From Sulfidibacter corallicola (GTDB lineage: Bacteria > Acidobacteriota > Holophagae > Acanthopleuribacterales > Acanthopleuribacteraceae), in contig NZ_CP071793.1 of the NCBI RefSeq assembly GCF_017498545.1, positions 9,914,256 to 9,978,255 on the forward strand: a stretch of 64,000 nt of DNA, given 5' to 3'. Position 1 is the stretch's first letter; the number at the start of each line of letters is the position of its first letter. The notes under the pieces are model-generated. The model did not search any database. It was not told the origin of the DNA and worked only from the letters and a program-made list of their open reading frames with translations. Made by a program: the position numbers and the translations under genes. Below, one piece after another: positions 1 to 8,800 of the stretch.

Positions 1-1
1 G

Positions 2-3000
2 GTCATCCAACTGATGTACCGCGAGGACCTGTATCGCCCGGACCGCATCGCCCGCCTGGCCGCCCAGATGGAACAGGCCGCGCGCTCGATGCTGGCCGAC
101 GACGAGGTGGCGGTGGGCCATTTGGAAGTCCTGCCACCGCAGGAACGAGACCTGGTGACGCGCCGCTTCGCCCAAGCCCCCAGCAAACCCTATCCGCTGC
201 ATCGCACCGCGGCCGAATTGTTCCTGGAAAGTGCGGCGAAACACAATCGCGGGACCGCCGTGGTCGCCGGCGAGGAACGGCTCGGTTACGCCGACCTGGC
301 GCGGGCCGTCAACCAATTGGGGTTCCGCCTGCGGGCGGCCGGCGCCGGTCCGGAGAGGGTGGTCGCCGTGGCCGTGCCGCGCTCCCGAATCGAGTGGATC
401 CTGTCGCTGTTGGCGGTGCTGGAAACCGGCGCCGTCTACGTCTACCTGGATCCGGAAGCCCCGCTCCACTACCGGCGCCACATCGCCCAAAGCGCCCAAT
501 GCCGCCTGCTGATCCATTGGGGCACCATGGCGGTCGACGGCCTGGAGCTGCCACGCGGATGCCGCACCCTCGACCTGGCCCACCCCGAACCCGAAGCCTG
601 GGAGACCGCGACCGAAGCGCCACAAACCCAAGCCCAGGTCACCAACGCGGCCTACCTGATCTACACCTCCGGCTCGACCGGACAGCCCAAAGGCGTGACC
701 GTGACCCATCGAGGTTTCGTCAACGCGACCCTCGCCAAAATCGATCGCTACGGCGTCGAGCCAGGCGACCGCCTCCTCCAATTCGCGGCGCCCTCGTTCG
801 ATGTCAGCCTCTCCGAAATCTTCATGGCCCTGCTGAGTGGTGCGACCCTGGTCTTGATGGATCGCGAAGCGCTGGCGCCGCACCGCTTCCCGGACTTCGT
901 CGCCGAGCGGCGCATCAGCGTCCTGACCCTCCCGCCCACCTACCTCCAATTGTTGGACAACCATCCCCTGCCCGGCTTGCGCGTCCTGGCTTCCAGCGGC
1001 GATCACGTTCACCGCGGCGACGCCGCCTTCTACAGTGGCAAAAAGCACTTTTTCAATGCCTACGGCCCGACCGAGACGTCGGTCTGCTCCCACCTCTACG
1101 AGGTACCGGTAGGTTTTGGCGCATCCCTGCCGATTCCCGTGGGACGACCGCTGGTCAACACCCTCACGCTGATTCTCGACGACACTGGTCAACCGGTGCC
1201 GATCGGCGTTCCCGGCGAAGTCTTCATCGGCGGCACCGGGCTGGGTCGCGGATATCACGCCGAACCGGCCCGCACGGCGGAGCGGTTCGTGCCCTACCCC
1301 CGTTCACTCGACGGCGGCGGCACCTCGCTCCAGGACCGGAACCTGTTCGCGGGGCAACGGCTCTACCGAACCGGCGACCGCGGGCGCTGGACCGAGGAAG
1401 GCATGCTCGAAATCCTCGGCCGCGACGACGACCAAGTCAAGATCCGCGGCTTCCGCGTTTCCTGCCAAGGCGTGACCGCCACCCTGCGCCGCCACCCCGG
1501 GGTCGCGGATGCGGTCGTGACGCCCTGGCGTGAGGCCGGCGGAGAAACGCGGCTGTTGGCTTTCGTGGTGTGGCATTCGCCCAAAGAAGAAGACATCGAA
1601 GTGCAGGTCCGCCACTACCTGGCCGAACAGCTCCCCGCCTATACGCTGCCCTCGCGCTTCATCGAGTTGCTTTCGCTTCCGCTGGGTCCCACCGGCAAGG
1701 TGGATATCGGCAAGCTGCCGGTCCCCTCCTCACCATCCCCGGAACGCGGGCAAAAGGTGGCGACACCACCCAGCGACCTGGTCGAGGCCAAACTCTCGCG
1801 CCTGTGGTGCGACCTGCTGGATTGCGCGCCGCCCATGTACGAAAGCCATTTCTTCGAATTGGGCGGACACAGCCTCAAGGCGGCCCTCCTGGTGGCGCGC
1901 CTGCGCCGCGACCTCCACGTGGATCTTCCCCTGCGCAGCGTGTTCCGGCACCCGACCTTCGGCGATCAACTGGCCCAGGTCCGCGCCGCGACCGGCCTGA
2001 AGCCGCGCCTCACCATTCCCCCGATCGAAGCGGCGCCGGAATCGAAGGATTATCCCCTACTGCCCGCGCAAGCACGACTCTGGTTCCTGGATCGGCTGGC
2101 CGAGGCGGGCGACGCGACCTACCTGATGGTGGGCGGCTACCGCCTGCAGGGCGAGCTGGATTCGGTGGCCCTGCGGCGCGCCACCTTTACGCTCGTGGCG
2201 CGCCACGAAATGCTGCGCGCCGTCTTTTCCGAACGCGAGGGCGCCCCACGGCTGCGGTTCCTGTCCGCCGAGGAGAGCCCGCTGGAATCGCACCTGATTT
2301 GGTGTCCCCAGACCAAAAAGGCCGATTTGGCCCGCGTCGTGGCGCAAAAGGTGACGGCGCCGTTCGATCTCGGCGCGGCTCCACCCTGGCGCGTGGTCAT
2401 GGTGCCCACCGGCAAACGCAAGGTGCACCTGTACCTGGCCCTGCACCACATCCTCACGGACGGTTGGGGCCTGCACGTGCTGCTGGCCGATTGGGCCGCC
2501 TTGTACCGGGCCTTTGCCGCCAACCGCGAGGATCCGTTGCCCGCTCCGGAGGTCTCGTTCCGCGACGTCACGGTTTGGCAGGAGACCCAGGATTGGCAGG
2601 GCCAGCGTGCCTATTGGACGCGTCAGTTGGCGGCGATGCCCGACCCGCCGCCGATGCCCCACGATTACCCCTTGCAGCCCAACCAACCGCCCCGTGCGGG
2701 CCTGTTGACCTCGCATCTCGAAGCGGAGGTCACCACCCACTTGACCGAGCTGGCCATTCGCCGCGGAACCACCCTGGCCAACGTGGTGCTGGCCGGGTAC
2801 TTCTGCCTGGTCCACCAGCTCACCGCGCGTCAGGACCTGTGGATCGGGATCGGCCACGCCAATCGCGATCGACCCGAGCTGGAGCGATTGGTGGGTCTGC
2901 TGGTGAACGTCCTCGTGATCCGCCTGGACCTGGACCCCGAGTGGCGCTTCGAGACCTTGCTGGACCGGGTGACGACCGAGGTCCAGTCGGGCATGGCCAA

Positions 3001-3376
3001 CGGGGCCTATCCCTTCGAGCGGGTGGTCGAGGACGTGTGCGGCGCACGCGGCGGCGAACGCCAGCCGCTGGTGAATCTGATGTACAGCTTCCAAAATTTC
3101 CGGGACCTGCACCTGGGCGGTGTCCCGGGTACCCCGGGCGAAGGCGAACCGACGGCGACCAAGAAGGGCGCCCTGCGCATCGACCCGCTGGAGGAGGTCG
3201 AGCAGCCGACCGCCAAGTTCGAGCTGACGTTGTACGCGGCCCGCACGGAAGACGGCGGCCTGCGGTGCCAGTGGGAGTACGACGCCCGCCTGTACGCCGA
3301 AGAGACGATCTCGGACATGGCCGCCCAGTTGGTCGACGTATTGCGCGCGGTCGCCGGAACCACGCAGGAGGCGTGA
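2..3376 (+). CDS. Nonribosomal peptide synthetase, 3' part (C-tail, A, PCP, C)
   Basis: Activates an amino acid, loads it on a carrier and condenses it in a peptide assembly line. The frame is already open at base 2, so the gene starts outside the window; the first ~55 residues are the tail of a condensation domain. Counting from the Met codon at 14: adenylation domain ~65-570 with YTSGSTGQPKG (~216), NAYGPTE (~347) and YRTGDRG; carrier domain with GGHSLKAA (~616, phosphopantetheine Ser); full condensation domain ~670-1110 with catalytic HHILTDGWG (~811). It stops just after this C domain: no thioesterase, reductase or epimerase, and no further biosynthetic gene follows before the repeats. 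A hand alignment to GrsA gives the pocket D-V-S-T-L-S-A-V-C-K, which resembles Tyr/aromatic codes; tentative. The A8 motif after KIRGFRV lacks the usual LGEIE. Confidence 0.93.
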   Translation, partial: VIQLMYREDLYRPDRIARLAAQMEQAARSMLADDEVAVGHLEVLPPQERDLVTRRFAQAPSKPYPLHRTAAELFLESAAKHNRGTAVVAGEERLGYADLARAVNQLGFRLRAAGAGPERVVAVAVPRSRIEWILSLLAVLETGAVYVYLDPEAPLHYRRHIAQSAQCRLLIHWGTMAVDGLELPRGCRTLDLAHPEPEAWETATEAPQTQAQVTNAAYLIYTSGSTGQPKGVTVTHRGFVNATLAKIDRYGVEPGDRLLQFAAPSFDVSLSEIFMALLSGATLVLMDREALAPHRFPDFVAERRISVLTLPPTYLQLLDNHPLPGLRVLASSGDHVHRGDAAFYSGKKHFFNAYGPTETSVCSHLYEVPVGFGASLPIPVGRPLVNTLTLILDDTGQPVPIGVPGEVFIGGTGLGRGYHAEPARTAERFVPYPRSLDGGGTSLQDRNLFAGQRLYRTGDRGRWTEEGMLEILGRDDDQVKIRGFRVSCQGVTATLRRHPGVADAVVTPWREAGGETRLLAFVVWHSPKEEDIEVQVRHYLAEQLPAYTLPSRFIELLSLPLGPTGKVDIGKLPVPSSPSPERGQKVATPPSDLVEAKLSRLWCDLLDCAPPMYESHFFELGGHSLKAALLVARLRRDLHVDLPLRSVFRHPTFGDQLAQVRAATGLKPRLTIPPIEAAPESKDYPLLPAQARLWFLDRLAEAGDATYLMVGGYRLQGELDSVALRRATFTLVARHEMLRAVFSEREGAPRLRFLSAEESPLESHLIWCPQTKKADLARVVAQKVTAPFDLGAAPPWRVVMVPTGKRKVHLYLALHHILTDGWGLHVLLADWAALYRAFAANREDPLPAPEVSFRDVTVWQETQDWQGQRAYWTRQLAAMPDPPPMPHDYPLQPNQPPRAGLLTSHLEAEVTTHLTELAIRRGTTLANVVLAGYFCLVHQLTARQDLWIGIGHANRDRPELERLVGLLVNVLVIRLDLDPEWRFETLLDRVTTEVQSGMANGAYPFERVVEDVCGARGGERQPLVNLMYSFQNFRDLHLGGVPGTPGEGEPTATKKGALRIDPLEEVEQPTAKFELTLYAARTEDGGLRCQWEYDARLYAEETISDMAAQLVDVLRAVAGTTQEA

Positions 3377-3433
3377 TTCGGACCCGCACTTCGGCCCAAA
3401 GCACCGTGCGCCAAGGTCCCCGCAAACGAAGAG

Positions 3434-3564
3434 ATCCGTCGCGTCTGGCGATCATCGGAGCACCCTCGCTCACAGTGCCCCGGTCATCAGATATCCGTCG
3501 CGCCTGGCGATCATCGGAGCACCCTCGCTCACAGTGCCCCGGTCATCAGATATCCGTCGCGTCT
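3434..3564. repeat. 59-bp tandem repeat, about 2.2 copies
   Basis: Units begin at 3434, 3493 and 3552 with ATCCGTCGCG and are nearly identical (T/C change after CGTCGCG). The block starts about 57 bp after the NRPS stop and runs straight into the hairpin-repeat array. No coding frame with a ribosome site covers it. Confidence 0.9.
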
Positions 3565-3565
3565 G

Positions 3566-4625
3566 TTGGTTGGCCCGCTGGGCCGACGCTTCGAAGTAAC
3601 CCAAGCAACAGCAATCAATTACGCCAAAGAGCGTCGCCGATCATTCCCCTCGCCACCCCAATCGAAAGCCGTGAAGTCCAGGTCCCCCCATCGTGAGAGG
3701 AGAATCAGGCCTGTAGGTTGGCCCGCTGGGCCGACGCGTCGAAGTAACCCAAGCAACAGCAACCAATTACGCCAAAGAGCGTCGCCGATCATTCCCCTCG
3801 CCACCCCAATCGAAAGCCGTGAAGTCCAGGTCCCCCCATCGTGAGAGGAGAATCAGGCCTGTAGGTGCAGCAGCTTGCTGCACCAATCGAAGCCGCTAGG
3901 CAACGAATCGAAAAGTGATTCAAGAGCGAAGCGACTCATCCCAATGATGCGATCAACGGGTGGGAACACGGCCCGCTGTTTGGCGCAATTGATTGTCGTT
4001 GCTGGGTTGCTTCGATTGATGGAGCAAACTGGCCTGGGCGATCCCCTCACCTACAAGCCTGATATCTCTCTCGTGATGCGGGATAATGGGCTTTGCAACT
4101 TCGTTGGGGCGCGACGAGGGAAGTTATTGGCTTCGCTCATTAGCGTAACCCACTTCCGTTTCCTGGGTTACTTCGACGCGTCGGCCCAGCGGGCCAACCT
4201 ACGGGCACGACGCACCTCTCATGATGCGGGGATTTTGGGCCCTGCGACTTCGTTGGGGCGCGACGAGGGAAGTTTTCGGCTTCGCTCTTTAGCGTAACCC
4301 ACTTCCGTTTCCTGGGTTACTTCGACGCGTCGGCCCAGCGGGCCAACCTACGGGCACGACGCACCTCTCATGATGCGGGGATTTTGGGCTTTGCAACTTC
4401 GTTGGGGTGTGACGAGGGAAGTTATCGGCTTCGCTCTTTGGCGTAACCCCCTTCCGTTACCTGGGTTACTTCGACGCGTCGGCCCAGCGGGCCAACCTAC
4501 AGGCTCGACGCACCTCTCATGATGCGGGGACCGGGGGCCTTGCGACTTCGGGCTGGGGTCGCGAGCGAGATTCCGTGCTTCGCTCTTTGGCATTATTCTG
4601 GACCTTCCCGCTGGCCAGCCCACCC
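3566..4625. repeat. Array of GTAG-headed hairpin elements, inverted halves
   Basis: Left half (+ orientation): cores at about 3567, 3715 and 3863, period 148 bp. Right half (opposite orientation): cores starting at 4171, 4320 and 4469, period 149 bp. The usual core is GTTGGCCCGCTGGGCCGAC, preceded by GTAG sharing its last G and followed by a TCGAAG-type tail. In the third left unit the 36 bases before GTAGG are the same as in the second, but the core is replaced by GTGCAGCAGCTTGCTGCAC, an unrelated palindrome of equal length. The form resembles GTAG-type REP elements (SMAG of Stenotrophomonas); no RAYT transposase is nearby. Confidence 0.85.
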
Positions 4626-4634
4626 GGCGCGGTA

Positions 4635-5330
4635 TCAAGCCGGGCGTCCCTCGATCAGTTGAGCCAGGGCCACGCTGAAGCCTAGGTCCGGCCACAGGAT
4701 CTCCCAACCGTCTCCGCTCAACTCGACGCGGGCACGCCGTTCCTGCGCTGCCTCGGCCACCGTGGGAAACCACGACAGCGGCGCCGAAATGCTGCGCCCG
4801 TCTTCGAGTTCGGCCTGAAGCCGCGCGTCGACGACCGCGACGGCAGTGGCCTTGGGCGTGTGGAACAGCGCGGCCGCCTCGCGCTTGGCCTCGGCGACGT
4901 CCATGGTCGCCACGGTGCGGCCCTTGGCGAACTGCTTGTCGAAGATCCTGCCGATGACGCTCACCACCGCGACCGCCGTGGCGGGACGCAGGACAAAGGC
5001 ACCGTAGACCCCGGCAACGGGCACCAACATGCTCAGGTAGCCCAGCACGTAGCGCGGAACCCATTCGGCATGGGCGCCGCCCAGCACCGCCGCGATGATG
5101 GCTTTGGTGCGGTAGAGTTGGACCTTCACACCGTAGAGGCGACCCAAATCGTAGATCATTTTGCCGAGCAGACCGCCGACGACGATTTGGTCGAACAGGG
5201 GTGCCGGAATCACCCCCACCACGCCGGCTGCCACGCGGTACTTGTGGATCAGGGCCTCGGCACGGGCCGGATCGACCGGGTGACCCTTCCCGGCACCTGC
5301 GGCGGGTCGGGCACCATCACGCTTCGTCAT
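4635..5330 (-). CDS. DUF697-like membrane domain fused to DUF2442
   Basis: 231 residues. Residues ~20-140 look like the hydrophobic YcjF/DUF697 type domain (IPAPLFDQIVVGGLLGKMI, then glycine-rich membrane helices around RYVLGYLSMLVPVAGVYGAF). Residues ~160-231 match DUF2442: an ELEDGRSISAPLSWFPTV stretch followed by GDGWEILWPDLGFSV near the C-terminus. DUF697 domains sit on membranes, often with GTPases; DUF2442 is a small domain of unknown role often encoded beside toxin-like proteins. The combination is unusual. Start chosen for AGGAGGT 6 bases upstream of ATG. Stands alone, transcribed toward the hairpin array. The biochemical function cannot be told from sequence. Confidence 0.75.
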   Translation of the reverse strand: MTKRDGARPAAGAGKGHPVDPARAEALIHKYRVAAGVVGVIPAPLFDQIVVGGLLGKMIYDLGRLYGVKVQLYRTKAIIAAVLGGAHAEWVPRYVLGYLSMLVPVAGVYGAFVLRPATAVAVVSVIGRIFDKQFAKGRTVATMDVAEAKREAAALFHTPKATAVAVVDARLQAELEDGRSISAPLSWFPTVAEAAQERRARVELSGDGWEILWPDLGFSVALAQLIEGRPA

Positions 5331-5809
5331 GAAGACCTCCTGAATATCGCACTTCGATACGAACGAAGGACATGCAGGTCACCTGGATCGAGTGGGTCGG
5401 GGCGATGTACCGGCCGAGCAACGAGCGGTGGTGACGTGCCACGCTCACTCGATCGACGAACCAGGACGAGGACAGAGGCCGAGAAAAAGTGTCGTTGCGG
5501 GATGCTTCATTATAAACGAGCTCGAAGATCTCGCCAGGATTTTGGAAGGCATCGCGAGGCCCCGACTCCCGAACGCCGATCCTGGCACGCGCGATCCATG
5601 TTTCAGATCAAGCACCAAAACAAAATTCGATTGTTTCACATTTTTTGGAAACTCATTTTTTTAATCTTTCCAACAATCGATGCGATGTATACTCGGGACA
5701 TCCTCCCCACCACACAGATCACTCCATCGCATTTCAGCCGCCGATCGGCTATCGAGGCGTTTCTCAACCGCCACCGTGTCTTGCCGCACCATCCCAAGAG
5801 AGGTCCGCG
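5331..5809. other. Divergent intergenic region
   Basis: Separates the minus-strand DUF697/DUF2442 gene from the plus-strand secreted protein. The part 5620-5700 is clearly A+T-rich compared with the genes. TATACT at 5688-5693 is a reasonable -10 hexamer for the downstream gene, but no good -35 is visible (TCTTTC at 5665-5670). I see no gene in the rest. Confidence 0.5.
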
Positions 5810-8800
5810 ATGCGCATTCTGGTAGGTAACAGTCTCTTTGCACTCGGGTTCCTGTGGTGTGCCTTTCCGCTTCTGAGTCAAACCACCTTGATCGACGACA
5901 ATTTCGACGACAACGATACCGACGGTTGGTCGACCTTCGGCACGGTGACGGCCGCGGGTGGTTCGGTGGCCGTCACGAACGGTGCGCTGGTTCATCAAAC
6001 GCAGATTCCCAATTCGGGAACGCTCCGGTTCCAAACGGACATTCGCTTCCCGGCACCCGGCGGCGGCATTCCCGAAGCACGGCTGATCTTTTCCCAGGAC
6101 GCCCTGGCCGATCCAATCCAGGGCGACACGAGTTCCTATTCCTTCCTGGTCAAGGAAGAATTCGGCCAGTGGTTGATCTCGCTGGACCGCAACGACTTGT
6201 TCAACGAAACCATTTTGGCCACCAATACCATCGCCGGCGATTCCATCATGGACAACGTCTGGTACCGCATCAGCGTCACCTTCGCCGACGGTCAGATCGA
6301 CGCGGCCCTGACCACCCTCGCCGGTGCCGAGATTCAGGCTTTCGAGGTGAACGACACGGCCAACGACGTCAACGGCACCTTCACGGGCCTCTACACCAAC
6401 GGCGCCAGCCAGGTGGATTTCGACAACTTTTCGGTAGTGCTCGAAGGCGGCGGCACGCCCAGCGTGGCCTTTGCGCAGGCCACCGGCAACGGTGCGGAAA
6501 CCGTAACCAGTGTCGACGTGGCGGTCAATCTCTCGGCGGCCTCGCAACAAACCGTCACGGTCGATTACGCGGTCACCGGCGGCAGCGCGGGCAACGGCGC
6601 CGATTACGATTTGGCGGCGGGCACCCTGACCTTCACGCCCGACCAGACGACGCGCAACATCTCGTTCACGGTTACCAACGACGCCGAAGACGAGGGCGAC
6701 GAAACCATCGAGATCACGCTCAGCAATCCCGGCAACGCCATTTTGGGCAACCCGAGCGTGCACACCTACACCATTCTCGACGACGACGAACCCGGCGGCG
6801 AACCGCTGGTCCAGTTTTCCCAGAACAGCTCGTCGGGCTCGGAGGCCATCGCCAACGTGGCCCTGCCCGTCACGATCACCGGTACGCCCACCGGCACGAT
6901 TACGATCGATTACGCGGTGACCGGGGGCAGCGCCACCGGCGGCAACGACTACACCTTCACGGCCGGCACCCTGAGCTTTCCCCAGGGAACCACGACGCAA
7001 AACGTCCCGATCGCGATCGTGGACGACGCGGAGGACGAGAACACCGAAACGATCCAGGTCACGCTCAGCAACCCCACCAACGCACAGTTGGGCAGCAACG
7101 ACGTGCACACCTACTCGATCCTCGACAACGACGGGGGCGGCGGCCCCCTGGACGTGTCGGTCTTCGTCCAGGAAGCGCTGCCCGGCAACATCGCCACCGG
7201 CATGAACCGAACCGACGAATGGGTGCGCTTCGGCGTGCCGCTGCCCGATTCGGCCGATATCGCGTCGATCGATCAACTGGGCCTCAGCGGTGCCGACGAC
7301 TACCAGTTCCAAATCCTGGCCACCCACGCCAGCGGCAACGCCCGCTGGGTCCTGGTCGACAGCCTGGTGGATTTCGATGGTGCGGCGGGGCTGACACTGC
7401 GGCTGACCGGCGGGGCGGGCAACGTGGCGGGCCCCGACCTGGCGACAGACAATGCCGGCGATGTGGCAATCGACACGGGTCCGATGGAAGTCACGGTGTC
7501 GAAAACGCGTGGCAGCATCGTGGAGAGCCTGACCGTGGACGGCCAGAACTACATCTCGAACCAAACCAACGAAAGCGGGGTCTGGATGCGATCGGCCGGC
7601 GGTACGGACTACTTTTCGAATCTCGACACGCCGGCTCGGACCCTGGCCGTCACCTTGGAAACCAACGGACCCGTGCGCGCCACCGTCCGCATCGACGGCT
7701 ACCTCTACGACACCGGCGGCACCCGCTACCTGCGGTTCCGCGCGCGACTGCACTTCCTCAAGGGGGCCCGCCACTTCCTGGCCGAGGTCACCCTCGCCAA
7801 CGACTACCAGGGCGGCACCGTGCAGGAGGTGGACGGCGCCCAACTCCGGCTGGACACGGTCATGGACAGCGGGGTGACCTACAGCGTCGGCGGCGTCAAC
7901 AACGACCAGGACGAGACTTTCTCCAACCCGTTGAACACCGACCTGCACCTGGCCCAGGGTTACTCGACCTTCCGGAGTTGGGCCAACGACGACGGGCTGC
8001 AGACCCGATGGGTCAACTTCAACGGCTATCGAGCCTTCACCACCGACATCGCCAACCCGATCAACAACTCGGGCGATGCGGTCGACTACGCCCGCGGCTA
8101 CGCCACCCTCGACGACGGCACCCGGCGCCTCCACCTGATCTACAAACAGCTCTCGGGCCACTGGTCGGGCGGCTACCAACTGGGCGCGGGCAACGGGACC
8201 TTCGCGTTCAATTTCCTCTCGGACCGGGTCACGCCGCAAGACCAAGCCAATTTCCGGTTCTCCTATTTCGCCCACGAAACGCGGGAGTTCCTGGTGGCGT
8301 TCGGCAACGGGCAAACCGCCGATTACTGGGAAAACCGGATGAACTATCCGCTCTTCGCGGTCTGCGACGTGGATCAGTACGCCTGCACCGGCGCAATCTG
8401 GAACCGCACCCGCCTTCCCAACAAGGCGCAGATCGACAATTATTACCTGAGTCTGAACGACCCGCCCACGCTCGACGATATCTGGCCCAACCTCCCGGAG
8501 AACCGCAGCGACGACATCTTCAATTGGGGTCGCCCCCAGGTGGCCGTGGTCAAGATCGGGTCCAGCTCGTCCGGCGGGCCCGACGGCAACTACGATTTCG
8601 TGTCCGACTACCTGATCCGCACGATTCTGGCGCGTTTGGGCTCCTATTACCTGCTCACCGACGCCTGGGTCACGGCCCTGACCGAACTCGCCATCACGCG
8701 CGGGTTCGACTACAAACCCGGCCTGGACACGATCGGGGAAAACAGCCTGGTCGAGCCGACGGCCACCGGCGGCGGCGCGGAAACCTCGAACGGCATCGGT

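Noticed and set aside
3566-4620. CRISPR or riboswitch
   Set aside because: Units are 148-149 bp with conserved interiors and mixed orientation; not near a start codon and no unique spacers.
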